Positions 53,639 through 64,000 of a DNA stretch of 64,000 bases are shown here, in pieces. The translations under genes and the position numbers were made by a program. The notes below the pieces were generated by a model. That model was not told where the DNA came from and ran no database searches. It saw only the letters and a program-made list of their open reading frames with translations. Each line of letters begins with the position of its first letter. Position 1 is the first letter of the stretch. The DNA comes from an uncultured Cryomorphaceae bacterium (GTDB lineage Bacteria; Bacteroidota; Bacteroidia; Flavobacteriales; Schleiferiaceae), in assembly GCA_913031435.1 (NCBI GenBank), contig CAJWFD010000002.1, forward strand, positions 1 to 64,000. Reading direction: 5' to 3'.

Positions 53639-54943
53639 CTACTTATCAAATTGTTTTTTTAACAAATCCGTCGTGGTTGAACCTGGACGTTCCAATGGCA
53701 TTCCCATAGCACGATCCCAAATTAAATTAGTTAAAGTACCGAGTGAACGAGCAACACCAAAAAGCACGGTATAGAATTCATACTCTACCAAACCATAATG
53801 TGTTAAAAGCTGACCACTGTGTGCATCAACGTTTGGCCAGGGATTCTTAACCTTTCCTGTTGCTGCAAGAATGTCCGGAACAACCTCATAAATCATACTG
53901 ACAATCTTAAATAGCTCACTATTTGGCATTTTAGCCAATGCAAATTCACGTTGTGCAGTATAGCGAGGATCAGTTTTCCGAAGAACGGCATGTCCAAAAC
54001 CAGGTATAACTTTACCCGCCTCCAGTGTTTTTCTACAATAGTTTGCGATTTGATCTTTAGTAGGCAATCCGCCGCCAAGCTCCTGACGCATACTGTTGAT
54101 CCATCTAATGACTTCCTGATTTGCTAAACCGTGTAATGGGCCTGCTAAACCATTCATACCGGCAGAAAAACTAAGGTAAGCATCGCTTAATGTTGACCCG
54201 ACTAAATGAACTGCATGGGCACTTACGTTCCCGCCTTCATGATCCGCGTGTATCGTAAGATAAACACGCATCAACTCTTTGAATTCATCGTTATCAAAGC
54301 CCAACATATGTGCGAAATTTCCTGCCCAGTCAAGTTTAGGATCCGGCTCAATGTGCTGGTCGCTGTGGTACATTCTACGATAAATATAAGCCGCTACACG
54401 AGGTAGACGTGCAATCAAGTTCATGCTGTCCTCATACGTTGAGTCCCAATATTCACTTTTATGGACGCCATTTGCATAGGCCTTTGAGAATACGCTCTCT
54501 GTTCCCATTGCCATAATTGCAATTGAAAACTGGGTCATTGGGTGCGTTCTAATAGGTAACGCATCTATAGCCTTGAAAACGTGTACCGGCACATTGCTTC
54601 TACGAACCCAATTGTTACTTAAACGTCTAGCTTCGTCTTCGGTTGGAATCTCATTCATTAACATCAGGTGAAAAAGACCTTCCGGTAATGGCTGCTCACC
54701 ACCTGGATACTTAGGCAATTTCTGCTGAAGTTCTGGAATACTGTATCCTCTAAAACGAATACCTTCATCAGGATCTAATTTAGATGTCTCGCAAATTAAC
54801 GCGGGCATTCCGCGCATACCTCCATAAAGTTGTCCCAATTTGATGTCTGCAATTTTCTCATCGGCATTTGCCTTTAGAAAAGACTTAGTATCGGCAACAA
54901 TGGCGGGAAATATGTCTCGGAACTGCTCTTTAATTCTATCCAT
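53639..54943 (-). CDS. gltA: Citrate synthase of the eukaryotic/mitochondrial type
   Basis: Condenses oxaloacetate and acetyl-CoA. Catalytic residues: His271 (GPLHGLANQEV), His318 (GFGHAVLRKTDPR) and Asp373 (NVDAHSG). The sequence follows mitochondrial citrate synthase much more closely than E. coli GltA: LYGGMRGMPAL, LDPDEGIRFRGYSIPE, GGEQPLPEGLF, THPMTQ, YEDSMNLIARLPRVAA and IHADHEGGNVSAH. It lacks the N-terminal domain of allosteric hexameric enzymes. 434 aa matches the animal mature enzyme. It lies 24 nt after eno and is the last gene of the unit. Confidence 0.95.
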   Translation of the reverse strand: MDRIKEQFRDIFPAIVADTKSFLKANADEKIADIKLGQLYGGMRGMPALICETSKLDPDEGIRFRGYSIPELQQKLPKYPGGEQPLPEGLFHLMLMNEIPTEDEARRLSNNWVRRSNVPVHVFKAIDALPIRTHPMTQFSIAIMAMGTESVFSKAYANGVHKSEYWDSTYEDSMNLIARLPRVAAYIYRRMYHSDQHIEPDPKLDWAGNFAHMLGFDNDEFKELMRVYLTIHADHEGGNVSAHAVHLVGSTLSDAYLSFSAGMNGLAGPLHGLANQEVIRWINSMRQELGGGLPTKDQIANYCRKTLEAGKVIPGFGHAVLRKTDPRYTAQREFALAKMPNSELFKIVSMIYEVVPDILAATGKVKNPWPNVDAHSGQLLTHYGLVEYEFYTVLFGVARSLGTLTNLIWDRAMGMPLERPGSTTTDLLKKQFDK

Positions 54944-54966
54944 GATAAGGGTATTTTATATTTTCA

Positions 54967-56268
<1,302 letters not shown>

Positions 56269-56300
56269 TTAAATATTAGTTGTCTAAAACAATGATCGGA

Positions 56301-57407
56301 CTAGTGGTTCTTAACGTTTTCTATGAATTGGTCAAAAAGATAGCGACTATCATGAGGACCTGGTGAAGCTTCTGGATGGTATTGAACAGAAAAGCAATTT
56401 GCGTCCGTACGCCTAATGCCAGCGACTGTTTGATCGTTTAAATGTAGATGAGTCAATTCGACATTAGGTGAAGCCTTAACATCATCCATGTTGACAACAA
56501 AACCGTGGTTTTGCGAAGTGATTTCTCCTAAGCCTGTTGCCATATTCTTAACAGGGTGATTGATTCCTCGGTGGCCATTATGCATCTTAAACGTAGTTAG
56601 CCCGCTGGCTAATGCAATCATCTGATGTCCCAAACAGATACCAAAAACAGGTAATCCGCTTTCAATTCCTTTAGCCACTTCTTTAACCACTTCTGGAGAT
56701 GCAGCAGGATCACCTGGACCATTGGAATAAAACAGACCATTAGGGGCCCACTTTAACATTTCCTCTACGGAAGTATTCCACGGGAAGACCCTAACCAAGG
56801 CACCGCGATCAGTCAAACACTTAGTGATATTACTTTTTATTCCCAAATCTAAAGCAGCAATGCGCAAGTTACTCGCGGGGTCACCCACTTCAAAAGCTTC
56901 CACAGTACTCACCTTAGGAGCAAGGGCCAACCCTTCCATTGAAGGACAATCGTTAAGCCTTATTTTCAAAGCCTCAACATCCTGAATTTCCGTTGAAATG
57001 ATAGCATTCATAGCTCCGCTATCTCGAATATGACGCACTAATGCTCTTGTATCAATATCCTTAATAGCAACCTTATTCTCTTTCTCAAAATAACCAAATA
57101 AACTATCAGACTTTCCTGACCTTGAAGCAACCTCGCTGAAATTTTTTGTAATCAAGCCTGCAATCTGAATTTTCTCACTCTCTACCTCATTCGCACGAAC
57201 ACCATAATTACCAATATGGGCTGACGCCATCACTATAAGCTGGCCGAAATAAGAAGGATCAGTAAAAATTTCCTGATAACCCGTCATTCCAGTATTGAAA
57301 CAAATCTCACCGAATGCAGTGCCGTCTAATCCTGTAGAGGAACCGTAAAAAACTGTTCCATCCTCTAATAGTAAAAGGGCTTTTTTAGATGTGTCTTTCA
57401 TATTCAT
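56301..57407 (-). CDS. carA: Carbamoyl-phosphate synthase small (glutaminase) subunit
   Basis: Supplies ammonia from glutamine for carbamoyl phosphate in pyrimidine and arginine synthesis. N-terminal CPSase_sm domain with LEDGTVFYGSSTG and NTGMTGYQEIFTDPSYFGQ; C-terminal class I amidotransferase with nucleophile Cys in GICLGHQMIALASG and the His/Glu pair in YHPEASPGPHDS. 368 aa. Starts at ATG 57407 (a second Met is two codons later). It is the first gene after the ribosomal-operon terminator. No carB gene is adjacent. Confidence 0.95.
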   Translation of the reverse strand: MNMKDTSKKALLLLEDGTVFYGSSTGLDGTAFGEICFNTGMTGYQEIFTDPSYFGQLIVMASAHIGNYGVRANEVESEKIQIAGLITKNFSEVASRSGKSDSLFGYFEKENKVAIKDIDTRALVRHIRDSGAMNAIISTEIQDVEALKIRLNDCPSMEGLALAPKVSTVEAFEVGDPASNLRIAALDLGIKSNITKCLTDRGALVRVFPWNTSVEEMLKWAPNGLFYSNGPGDPAASPEVVKEVAKGIESGLPVFGICLGHQMIALASGLTTFKMHNGHRGINHPVKNMATGLGEITSQNHGFVVNMDDVKASPNVELTHLHLNDQTVAGIRRTDANCFSVQYHPEASPGPHDSRYLFDQFIENVKNH

Positions 57408-57413
57408 TTTTTC

Positions 57414-57453
57414 AAAAAAAAAGGGAAAGTAGGCATGACCCTATTTCCCCTTT
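57414..57453 (-). terminator. Terminator at the end of the ribosomal protein operon
   Basis: On the minus strand AAAGGGGAAATAGG (57453-57440) pairs with CCTACTTTCCCTTT (57433-57420, one mismatch and one G-U), followed by nine T's. It lies between rplQ and carA, in the 86-nt gap. Confidence 0.85.
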
Positions 57454-57493
57454 AAATTACTCAACTATGACCAATTAGGCACATTAGATAGGT

Positions 57494-58000
57494 TTATTCA
57501 GCCGTTTCTTCTTTAACATCCTCTGTAGAAGCGTCAGCCACTACTTCTTCTGCTACCACCTCAGTAACCACTTCATCCGTTGAAGTTTTCACTCGGCGAC
57601 CACGACGTGTTGTTTTTTTCTTTTCATCATTGCCATAGATTTCGTTGAAATCTACAAGCTCTACCATACACATCTCAGCATTATCACCTAGTCTCGTACC
57701 AGTTTTGATAATACGTGTATAACCTCCAGGACGATCCCCTACTTTAGGACCAACAACAGTAAATAGTTCAGTTACTATTTCCTTTTGACGAAGCGCCGCA
57801 AACGTCATACGACGATTGTGCGTAGTATTATCCTTAGAGCGAGTAACCAGTGGGTCTACAAACTTACGTAGCTCTTTTGCCTTCTGAACAGTAGTATTGA
57901 TACGCTTATGCATAATCAACGATCCTGCCATATTGCTAAGCATAGCCTTTCTGTGAGCAGTTTTTCTTCCGAGGTGGTTGTTTTTCTTACCGTGTCTCAT
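57494..58000 (-). CDS. rplQ: 50S ribosomal protein L17 with acidic C-terminal extension
   Basis: The core (residues 1-125) has [36 protein letters not shown] and [13 protein letters not shown], and ends [10 protein letters not shown]. The remaining ~45 residues are first basic ([15 protein letters not shown]) and then acidic ([18 protein letters not shown]), similar in flavour to the S1 extension. 168 aa against 127 in E. coli. Last gene of the operon, 2 nt after rpoA. Confidence 0.96.
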   Translation of the reverse strand: MRHGKKNNHLGRKTAHRKAMLSNMAGSLIMHKRINTTVQKAKELRKFVDPLVTRSKDNTTHNRRMTFAALRQKEIVTELFTVVGPKVGDRPGGYTRIIKTGTRLGDNAEMCMVELVDFNEIYGNDEKKKTTRRGRRVKTSTDEVVTEVVAEEVVADASTEDVKEETAE

Positions 58001-58002
58001 GA

Positions 58003-58995
58003 TTATTCTTTATCGAGCTTGTACTTGGAAATATCCATTCCAAAACTCAAGTTTTTATTATCTACAAGCTCCTCTAATTCAGTCAACGACTTTTTACCAA
58101 AGTTGCGGAACTTCATTAAATCAGACTTAGAGAACGTTACTAAATCGCCTAAAGTATCTACTTCCGCAGCCTTCAAACAATTTAACGCACGTACACTAAG
58201 ATCCATATCATGCAGCTTAGTTTTCAGCAGTTGACGCATGTGTAAAGCTTCCTCGTCATACGATTCAGTTTCAGAAGACTCCTCGTCTTCCAAGCTAATA
58301 CGCTCATCACTAAATAACATAAAGTGATGTATGAGGATTTTAGCAGCTTCAGTTAGCGCTTCTTTTGGATGTATAGAGCCGTCTGTTTCAATGTCTAAAA
58401 CTAACTTCTCGTAATCCGTTTTTTGCTCAACACGATAGTTATCTATTGAGTACTTTACATTCTTAATAGGAGTGTAAATACTGTCTAAAGCGATCGTACC
58501 GATAGCTGCATCAGGCTTCTTGTTGAATTCAGCACCAATGTAACCTCTTCCCTTGTCTATAATAAGCTCCATAGACAAACTCACGCTTGGATCCATGTTA
58601 CAAATTACCAACTCAGGATTGAGAACCTGAAAAGCAGTAATATGAGCGGCTAGATCACCAGCGACTAATTGCTCCTTACCGCTAACTGTAATTCTCACAG
58701 TCTCAGTATCAGTGGATTCAATTTGTTGCTTAAATCTAACTTGCTTCAGATTCAGAACCATTTCAGTAACATCTTCTACGACGCCCTGAATAGTGCTAAA
58801 CTCATGGTCTACACCATCAATTCTCAATGAAGTCAAGGCGAAACCCTCAAGACCTGATAACAACACTCTTCGGAGCGCATTACCTACTGTTAGACCGTAG
58901 CCTGGTTCCAAAGGTCTGAACTCGAACTGGCCACTACGGTCAGTTGATGCGTTCATGATAACTTTATCCGGCTTTTGGAAATTAAGAATAGCCAT
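58003..58995 (-). CDS. rpoA: RNA polymerase alpha subunit
   Basis: N-terminal dimerisation and assembly domain ([28 protein letters not shown]) and the C-terminal domain with the UP-element binding determinants ([21 protein letters not shown]-like, [17 protein letters not shown]), joined by an acidic linker ([14 protein letters not shown]). 330 aa. Between rpsD and rplQ as usual. Confidence 0.97.
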   Translation of the reverse strand: MAILNFQKPDKVIMNASTDRSGQFEFRPLEPGYGLTVGNALRRVLLSGLEGFALTSLRIDGVDHEFSTIQGVVEDVTEMVLNLKQVRFKQQIESTDTETVRITVSGKEQLVAGDLAAHITAFQVLNPELVICNMDPSVSLSMELIIDKGRGYIGAEFNKKPDAAIGTIALDSIYTPIKNVKYSIDNYRVEQKTDYEKLVLDIETDGSIHPKEALTEAAKILIHHFMLFSDERISLEDEESSETESYDEEALHMRQLLKTKLHDMDLSVRALNCLKAAEVDTLGDLVTFSKSDLMKFRNFGKKSLTELEELVDNKNLSFGMDISKYKLDKE

Positions 58996-59016
58996 ATAAA
59001 TGGGTATAAGGTGTTA

Positions 59017-59622
59017 TTATTTAGAGTACAATTCTACGATCAACTGTTCTTTGATATTCTCTGGAATGGCATCACGAGAAGGAGCATTTAGGAATGTACC
59101 TTCTTGCTTGCTGTCGTTCCACTCTAACCAAGGGGAATCAGCATTTTTGGAAGCCATCGAATCAGAAATCACAACCAGCGATTTAGATTTTTCACGTATG
59201 CCTATTACATCACCTGCTTTGATGATCATAGAAGGAATACTTGCGATTTCACCATTCACAGTAATGTGACGATGACCCACGAGCTGACGACCAGCATCAC
59301 GAGTCTTACCTAAACCCAAGCGATAAACAACATTATCCAAACGACTCTCACAGAGCTGAAGAAGAACATCACCTGTTTTTCCTTTACTTCTAGATGCCTT
59401 GTCAAACATATTCGCAAACTGACGCTCTAAAATACCATAAGTGTATTTAGCTTTTTGCTTTTCCTGTAATTGAACAGCATACTCACTTTTCTTACCGCGT
59501 CTACGGGTGTTACCATGCTGACCTGGTCCATATTTACGCTTCTCGAAAGAGCTATCTGGGCCAAAGATTGCTTCACCCATACGACGAGCAATCTTTGTTT
59601 TTGGTCCTCTATATCTTGCCAT
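59017..59622 (-). CDS. rpsD: 30S ribosomal protein S4, zinc-free form
   Basis: [17 protein letters not shown] at the start, then [18 protein letters not shown] and the S4 RNA-binding domain [20 protein letters not shown] with GHRHITVNG. The N-terminus has no Cys, so it is the zinc-independent form. 201 aa. Confidence 0.97.
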   Translation of the reverse strand: MARYRGPKTKIARRMGEAIFGPDSSFEKRKYGPGQHGNTRRRGKKSEYAVQLQEKQKAKYTYGILERQFANMFDKASRSKGKTGDVLLQLCESRLDNVVYRLGLGKTRDAGRQLVGHRHITVNGEIASIPSMIIKAGDVIGIREKSKSLVVISDSMASKNADSPWLEWNDSKQEGTFLNAPSRDAIPENIKEQLIVELYSK

Positions 59623-59640
59623 AATACTATTATTCTAAAA

Positions 59641-60033
59641 TTATACTCGACGCTTCTTGGGCGCACGACATCCATTATGTGGTATTGGAGTGATATCAAC
59701 GATTTCTACCACCTCTATCCCTAAGTTGTGTAAAGAGCGTATTGCACTCTCACGACCATTACCCGGACCCTTCACGTAGGCCTTGACCTTTTTCAGGCCA
59801 GCCTCCAAAGCAACACGACCACAGTCTTCCGCAGCCATTTGAGCTGCGTAAGGAGTATTCTTTTTGCTCCCGCGGAATCCCATTTTACCAGCAGAAGACC
59901 AAGAGATAACTTGCCCTTGCTGGTTTGTCAATGAGATTATAATATTATTAAATGAAGAACCGATATGCGCTTGACCCAGTGCGTCAATACGCACTTTACG
60001 TTTCTTCGTTTGCTTTCCTTGTTTCTTAGCCAT
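59641..60033 (-). CDS. rpsK: 30S ribosomal protein S11
   Basis: Platform protein of the 30S subunit. Basic start ([15 protein letters not shown]), the block [55 protein letters not shown] and the closing [17 protein letters not shown] are all typical. 130 aa. Confidence 0.97.
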   Translation of the reverse strand: MAKKQGKQTKKRKVRIDALGQAHIGSSFNNIIISLTNQQGQVISWSSAGKMGFRGSKKNTPYAAQMAAEDCGRVALEAGLKKVKAYVKGPGNGRESAIRSLHNLGIEVVEIVDITPIPHNGCRAPKKRRV

Positions 60034-60042
60034 AACTAACTA

Positions 60043-60420
60043 TTATTTAGTTGCTTTTTTCTTATTAGCAACCGTTTTTCTCTTACCCTTTCTCGTACGA
60101 GAGTTGTTCTTAGTCCTTTGACCTCGTAACGGTAGACCCAAACGGTGACGAATTCCTCGGTTACAACCAATATCCATCATTCTCTTGATGTTCAATTGTA
60201 CCTCAGAACGCAACTCACCTTCAACACGATACTCTTCGGAAATAACTCCTCGAATAGCGGTTAACTGATCATCAGTCCACTCTTGTACTTTAATGTCCTC
60301 GTGGACATCTGCCTTTGCTAAAATCTCTTTCGAGCGGTTCAAACCAACCCCGTAAATATACGTCAGGCCAATAACACCACGCTTAGCTTTAGGTAAATCC
60401 ACACCTGCAATCCTTGCCAT
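60043..60420 (-). CDS. rpsM: 30S ribosomal protein S13
   Basis: Head protein of the 30S subunit. [20 protein letters not shown], then [33 protein letters not shown]-type core (here [20 protein letters not shown]) and [18 protein letters not shown] at the basic end. 125 aa. Confidence 0.97.
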   Translation of the reverse strand: MARIAGVDLPKAKRGVIGLTYIYGVGLNRSKEILAKADVHEDIKVQEWTDDQLTAIRGVISEEYRVEGELRSEVQLNIKRMMDIGCNRGIRHRLGLPLRGQRTKNNSRTRKGKRKTVANKKKATK

Positions 60421-60442
60421 AGTTCTGTTTATCTATTATTGC

Positions 60443-60559
60443 TTAACCCTGACGTTGCTTAAACTTGGGGTTCTTTTTGTTAATTACATATAAGCGACCT
60501 TTACGACGGACAATTTTACAGTCCGCACTACGCTTTTTTACTGAAGCTCTAACTTTCAT
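60443..60559 (-). CDS. rpmJ: 50S ribosomal protein L36, zinc-free form
   Basis: A 38-residue gene found by translation of the 143-nt gap between rpsM and inf[21 protein letters not shown], then [18 protein letters not shown]. Only one Cys remains (residue 14), where C+ forms have three Cys and a His, so it cannot bind zinc. The position between infA and rpsM is the standard one. Confidence 0.95.
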   Translation of the reverse strand: MKVRASVKKRSADCKIVRRKGRLYVINKKNPKFKQRQG

Positions 60560-60563
60560 TTCC

Positions 60564-60779
60564 TTAGTATCTATACGTTATACGAGCCTTAGATAAATCG
60601 TAAGGACTCATTTCTAGTTTAACTTTATCTCCAGGAAGAAGTTTGATGTAATGCATCCTCATCTTTCCTGAAATATGGGCGGTCACAACATGACCGTTCT
60701 CTAACTCAACTCTAAACATAGCATTGGATAACGCCTCTGTGACACTACCGTCTTGCTCAATCGCATTTTGCTTTGCCAT
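60564..60779 (-). CDS. infA: Translation initiation factor IF-1
   Basis: A 71-residue OB-fold protein: [20 protein letters not shown], then [20 protein letters not shown] and [20 protein letters not shown]. It begins 1 nt after secY, with no adk or map gene between them as found in many other bacteria. Confidence 0.97.
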   Translation of the reverse strand: MAKQNAIEQDGSVTEALSNAMFRVELENGHVVTAHISGKMRMHYIKLLPGDKVKLEMSPYDLSKARITYRY

Positions 60780-60780
60780 A

Positions 60781-62121
60781 TTAAATTGTGGAGGTTTGAG
60801 TTCGTCCTCTTAGCTTTCCAGTCTTCATTAAACCGTCATAATGGCGGTTCAATAAGTAACTTTCCACCTGCTGAAGTGTATCCAATATCACCCCTACAGT
60901 AATTAATAAGGATGTTCCACCATAAAAATATGCCCACTGCGTATTCAAACCAACCACCATTGCTAGTGCAGGGAGGACAGCTATTATAGACAATAAGATA
61001 GAGCCCGGTAAAGTAATTCTACTTAACACAGTGTCTAAAAATTCAGCAGTAGGTCCACCTGGTTTGATACCTGGAATAAAACCACCGTTACGTTTTAGAT
61101 CATCTGATATGCTTGTAGTATTTACCTGTATGGCTGTATAAAAATATGTAAACACGATAATCAATAATGCAAAGGTAAGGTTATAACCTAAACCCTGAAT
61201 ATTACCAAACACTGTAATCAACCAACTAACACTATCACCCTCAGCACCGCTGAACTGCAGCACCGTGATTGGTATAAACATTATTGCTTGAGCAAAAATA
61301 ATTGGCATTACACCAGCAGCATTTACCTTCATAGGAAGATACTGTCTAGCCGCAGGTGTTGCTGTAGTTCTTCCTGCCGCAGCTTGCTTAGCATATTGAA
61401 CGGGAATTTGTCGTACTGCCTGTGTTAGAGCAATGGCAAACATTGTAATAACAAACAAGACGAATAGCTCTATAATGAATGCAACCCATCCAGCACCTTG
61501 ATTCACCTGTGAAAGCATCTCCTGGAAGAACGCCTGAGGAAGTGTTGCAATAATACCCACCATAATCAATAGTGAAATACCATTTCCAATTCCTTTGTCC
61601 GTAATTCTTTCACCCAACCACATCGCGAAAATAGTACCGGTAGTTAACGTTACCCAAGCTAGAAACCAAAAGGTTGCTGGGTCTAGGGTTAAGACAACAC
61701 CTTGTGCGCTTAAATTAGCCAGGTAACTAGGTGCCTGAACACCAGCTATCAAAATAGTCAAGTAACGTGTAATCTGATTCAACTTTCTACGACCACTCTC
61801 GCCATCCTTCTGCATTTTCTGTACCGCAGGAACTGCCATACCCATGAGTTGGATGATAATTGAAGCTGAGATGTAAGGCATAATACCTAAAGCCAGTACA
61901 GATGCACGCGAAAATGCACCACCTGTAAAAGCATTCAATACGCCTAGAAGACCTTCTGAAGTCTGCGCCTGTAATTGCGTAAGACTACTTGGATCAACTC
62001 CTGGTAGAAGAACCGTCGAACCAATTCTATATATCAAGAGCAAGCCAAGCGTCGTAAGGATCTTTCCTTTCAACTCTTCTATACCCCAGATATTTCTAAT
62101 TGTTTCTACGAATCGTTTCAT
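60781..62121 (-). CDS. secY: Protein translocase subunit SecY
   Basis: Channel of the Sec translocon, ten membrane helices, 446 aa from the ATG at 62119-62121 ([10 protein letters not shown]). Seen: [13 protein letters not shown] (helix 1 and plug), [30 protein letters not shown], and [10 protein letters not shown] in cytoplasmic loop, [15 protein letters not shown] region and [18 protein letters not shown]. The frame opens 23 codons earlier inside rplO; that start is unlikely. Confidence 0.96.
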   Translation of the reverse strand: MKRFVETIRNIWGIEELKGKILTTLGLLLIYRIGSTVLLPGVDPSSLTQLQAQTSEGLLGVLNAFTGGAFSRASVLALGIMPYISASIIIQLMGMAVPAVQKMQKDGESGRRKLNQITRYLTILIAGVQAPSYLANLSAQGVVLTLDPATFWFLAWVTLTTGTIFAMWLGERITDKGIGNGISLLIMVGIIATLPQAFFQEMLSQVNQGAGWVAFIIELFVLFVITMFAIALTQAVRQIPVQYAKQAAAGRTTATPAARQYLPMKVNAAGVMPIIFAQAIMFIPITVLQFSGAEGDSVSWLITVFGNIQGLGYNLTFALLIIVFTYFYTAIQVNTTSISDDLKRNGGFIPGIKPGGPTAEFLDTVLSRITLPGSILLSIIAVLPALAMVVGLNTQWAYFYGGTSLLITVGVILDTLQQVESYLLNRHYDGLMKTGKLRGRTQTSTI

Positions 62122-62125
62122 CGAA

Positions 62126-62575
62126 TTACGATATAGTTGCAGAACCGCCTTTTGCCTCAATGGCAGCGACTGCAGATTTACTAAAAGCATGAGCGGTAAT
62201 ATCCAACTTAACGGATAATTCCCCTCTACCTAAAATCTTAACTAATTCCTTTTTCCCAACAAGACCATTATCAACAAGATCTTGAAAAATGATAGTAGAC
62301 TTCATCTTTTTACTCTCCACTAACAATTGAAGAGTGTCAAGATTAATGCCCTTGTATTCTACACGATTAGGATTTGTAAAGCCAAATTTTGGTACACGAC
62401 GTTGAAGTGGCATTTGACCACCCTCAAAACCGATTTTACGACTGTAACCTGAACGCGATTGAGCACCATTGTGTCCGCGTGTAGAGGTACCTCCGTGACC
62501 AGAGCCTTCGCCTCTACCTACTCGCTTACGGCTGTGGGTTGCCCCTTTCGCAGGTTGAAGATTTGATAAATCCAT
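62126..62575 (-). CDS. rplO: 50S ribosomal protein L15
   Basis: MDLSNLQPAKGATHSRKRVG, then RGEGSGHGGTSTRGHNGAQS, GFEGGQMPLQRRVPKFGF and the C-terminal FSKSAVAAIEAKGGS. 149 aa. Secured by its place between rpmD and secY; secY starts 4 nt after it. Confidence 0.97.
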   Translation of the reverse strand: MDLSNLQPAKGATHSRKRVGRGEGSGHGGTSTRGHNGAQSRSGYSRKIGFEGGQMPLQRRVPKFGFTNPNRVEYKGINLDTLQLLVESKKMKSTIIFQDLVDNGLVGKKELVKILGRGELSVKLDITAHAFSKSAVAAIEAKGGSATIS

Positions 62576-62590
62576 TATTATCTATTTAAA

Positions 62591-62770
62591 TTAAAGTTCA
62601 ACTACTTCAACAAGGTGTAACACCTTGCGAACCATACCTAACACTTGAGGAGTTCCCTCTACTTCAACCGTAGCATTAATCTTACGTAAGCCCAAAGCTA
62701 CCATAGTTGCCTTTTGACGCTCTGGACGACCAATGACGCTACGTTTTTGAGTTATTTTTAACTTTCCCAT
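62591..62770 (-). CDS. rpmD: 50S ribosomal protein L30
   Basis: A 59-residue gene found by translating the gap between rpsE and rpl[21 protein letters not shown], then [20 protein letters not shown] and [19 protein letters not shown]. The GLRKIN and GMVxKVxHLVEV blocks are diagnostic. ATG at 62768-62770. Confidence 0.96.
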   Translation of the reverse strand: MGKLKITQKRSVIGRPERQKATMVALGLRKINATVEVEGTPQVLGMVRKVLHLVEVVEL

Positions 62771-62782
62771 TACTTACGAATA

Positions 62783-63307
62783 TTAACCGTTAAATACTTG
62801 ATCCAAAGAAATGCCACGTGTCTTAGCAATTTGCTTCGCATCGCGCAGTTTCAATAAGGCATCAAAAGTAGCTTTAACTACGTTCTGTGGATTAGAAGAC
62901 CCCTTACTTTTTGCTAACACATCCTGAACGCCTACACTTTCCAAAACCGCACGCATTGCACCACCTGCAATTACACCTGTACCGCTTGATGCAGGACGTA
63001 GAAAGACTCTAGATCCAGAAAACTTACCGTTTTCCTCATGAGGTATAGTGCTCTTGAGTAAAGGAATATGATAAAGGTTCTTTTTAGCATCATCTACCGC
63101 TTTAGCAATAGCCTCGCTAACGCCCTTTGATTTACCTGATCCAAAACCAGCAGTACCATTTTCATCTCCAACAACAACAATTGCTGAGAAACTAAAAGTA
63201 CGACCACCTTTATTTACATTAGTTACACGATTCACCGCTACCAAGCGATCAATCAATTCAATACCCGAAGGTTTTACTTTACGTGAGTTTTTCATAGTAC
63301 CCGACAT
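62783..63307 (-). CDS. rpsE: 30S ribosomal protein S5
   Basis: Decoding-fidelity protein of the 30[41 protein letters not shown], then [20 protein letters not shown] and [20 protein letters not shown]. 174 aa. It ends with SLDQVFNG. Confidence 0.97.
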   Translation of the reverse strand: MSGTMKNSRKVKPSGIELIDRLVAVNRVTNVNKGGRTFSFSAIVVVGDENGTAGFGSGKSKGVSEAIAKAVDDAKKNLYHIPLLKSTIPHEENGKFSGSRVFLRPASSGTGVIAGGAMRAVLESVGVQDVLAKSKGSSNPQNVVKATFDALLKLRDAKQIAKTRGISLDQVFNG

Positions 63308-63308
63308 T

Positions 63309-63665
63309 TTAGAATTTCAAGCCGCCATCTCGAGCGCCTTCAGCTAATTGTTTTACACGTCCGTGATATAAGTAACCACCACGATCGAAACATACCTCAG
63401 TAATACCGTTTTCCTGTGCTTGCTTAGCTAAAGCTTGACCTACCTGGAAGCTCTTATCACTCTTTGTACCTGTGGCAGACTCTAGCTCTTTACTTCTAGA
63501 AGAATACGACAGAAGAGTCTTCTGATTTACGTCATCAATTAATTGACCGTAAATCTCCTTGTTACTTCTGAATACAGATAGACGAGGCTTCTGTGCTGTA
63601 CCAGTAACTACCTTACGAATCCTTCTACGAATGCGAAGTCTTCTCTCTGTTTTAGTTAGTGCCAT
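63309..63665 (-). CDS. rplR: 50S ribosomal protein L18
   Basis: 5S rRNA-binding protein. [60 protein letters not shown] and [20 protein letters not shown]. 118 aa, 1 nt before rpsE. Confidence 0.97.
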   Translation of the reverse strand: MALTKTERRLRIRRRIRKVVTGTAQKPRLSVFRSNKEIYGQLIDDVNQKTLLSYSSRSKELESATGTKSDKSFQVGQALAKQAQENGITEVCFDRGGYLYHGRVKQLAEGARDGGLKF

Positions 63666-63676
63666 ATCTTATTCTA

Positions 63677-64000
63677 TTATTTAGATGCAGACTTACCTGC
63701 TTTTCTGCGGACTTGCTCACCCTGGTATCTGATACCTTTTCCTTTGTAAGGCTCTGGCTTGCGTAATGAGCGAATTTTCGCTGCAACTGCTCCTATTAAT
63801 TGTTTATCAAAAGACGACAGCTTAATCAAAGGGGCCTTACCCTTTTCCATTACAGCTTCGATCTTAACTTCCTTAGGAATGCTCATAAGGAAGTTATGAG
63901 AATAGCCCAAAGAAAGATCTAAGACCTGACCTTGATTAGTCGCTCTATATCCAACACCTATTAGTTCTAAAGTCTTAGTATAGCCTTCGCTAACACCTGT
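63677..64000 (-). CDS. rplF: 50S ribosomal protein L6 (C-terminal part, runs off window)
   Basis: The frame is open to the window edge: the last bases encode GVSEGYTKTLELIGVGYRAT, then QGQVLDLSLGYSHNF and the C-terminal SLRKPEPYKGKGIRYQGEQV. The N-terminal ~75 residues lie beyond 64000. First visible gene of the ribosomal block. Confidence 0.96.
   Translation of the reverse strand, partial: TGVSEGYTKTLELIGVGYRATNQGQVLDLSLGYSHNFLMSIPKEVKIEAVMEKGKAPLIKLSSFDKQLIGAVAAKIRSLRKPEPYKGKGIRYQGEQVRRKAGKSASK

Overview
The window looks like the chromosome of a marine-type Bacteroidota, most likely a member of the Flavobacteriales close to the Cryomorphaceae/Schleiferiaceae. This rests on several signs. 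Genes are preceded by A/T-rich sequence rather than clear Shine-Dalgarno sites. Several promoters match the Bacteroidota -7 consensus TAnnTTTG. There is a type IX secretion gene (porT) beside a menaquinone methyltransferase gene. A lipoprotein-like TamA relative (TamL) is present, and the ribosomal operon is followed by carA-eno-gltA. The content is almost entirely chromosomal housekeeping. I see no phage, IS element, CRISPR array, tRNA or rRNA.

Layout. 1-4.2 kb: end of a reductase gene, then a DEAD-box helicase with a structured leader and an RGG-rich tail, an SDR and a 2OG-Fe(II) oxygenase. 4.3-7.8 kb (minus): aminotransferase, DUF6165-like protein, TrkH. 7.8-12.6 kb: a small membrane-anchored protein, MeaB, a saccharopine/alanine dehydrogenase-like enzyme, tmRNA and RhlE. 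12.7-17.9 kb: sugar transporter, beta-carbonic anhydrase, a FemAB/GNAT-like protein divergent from an HTH regulator, and PurT. 17.9-20.9 kb: a metal operon (HYC_CC_PP protein, HMA protein, TonB receptor). 20.9-23.5 kb: PEP carboxylase. 23.5-24.6 kb: a decayed, mostly non-coding stretch with an aldo/keto reductase remnant. 24.6-32 kb: TypA, methylmalonyl-CoA mutase genes, a DivIC/FtsB-like protein and an ABC exporter. 32-39.4 kb: MenG, PorT, an EamA transporter, a TrmH-family methyltransferase, TamL, class I aldolase and AccD. 39.5-46.2 kb: M1 peptidase, HupE/UreJ, DUF6702, a sialidase-like propeller, PepE and a barrel-SPOR protein. 46.3-51.3 kb: GpmI, Map, a methyltransferase, a coiled-coil protein and Nif3. 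51.4-64 kb (minus): ribosomal protein S1, citrate synthase, enolase and CarA, then the end of the large ribosomal operon from rplF to rplQ including secY, infA and rpoA.

How the genes fit together. Central carbon metabolism is well represented: class I aldolase, GpmI, enolase, PEP carboxylase, citrate synthase, AccD, and MutAB with MeaB linking propionyl/succinyl-CoA. PEP carboxylase and carbonic anhydrase point to anaplerotic bicarbonate fixation in a heterotroph. Envelope functions cluster as TamL, PorT, a SPOR barrel, the DUF6702/HupE/M1 group and the metal-type TonB operon. Many neighbouring genes overlap or lie within 20 nt, so they are probably co-transcribed. U-tract hairpin terminators separate many of the units.

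I did not find a wholly new system. The observations most worth following up are: the triple-hairpin leader of the helicase; the S1 leader hairpin and its perfectly duplicated acidic extension; the loss of all four zinc ligands in a zinc-ribbon-family protein; two signal-peptide genes whose divergent start codons lie 4 nt apart; a metal TonB receptor lacking its N-terminal accessory domain; the gene remnant upstream of ppc; and a citrate synthase of mitochondrial type.
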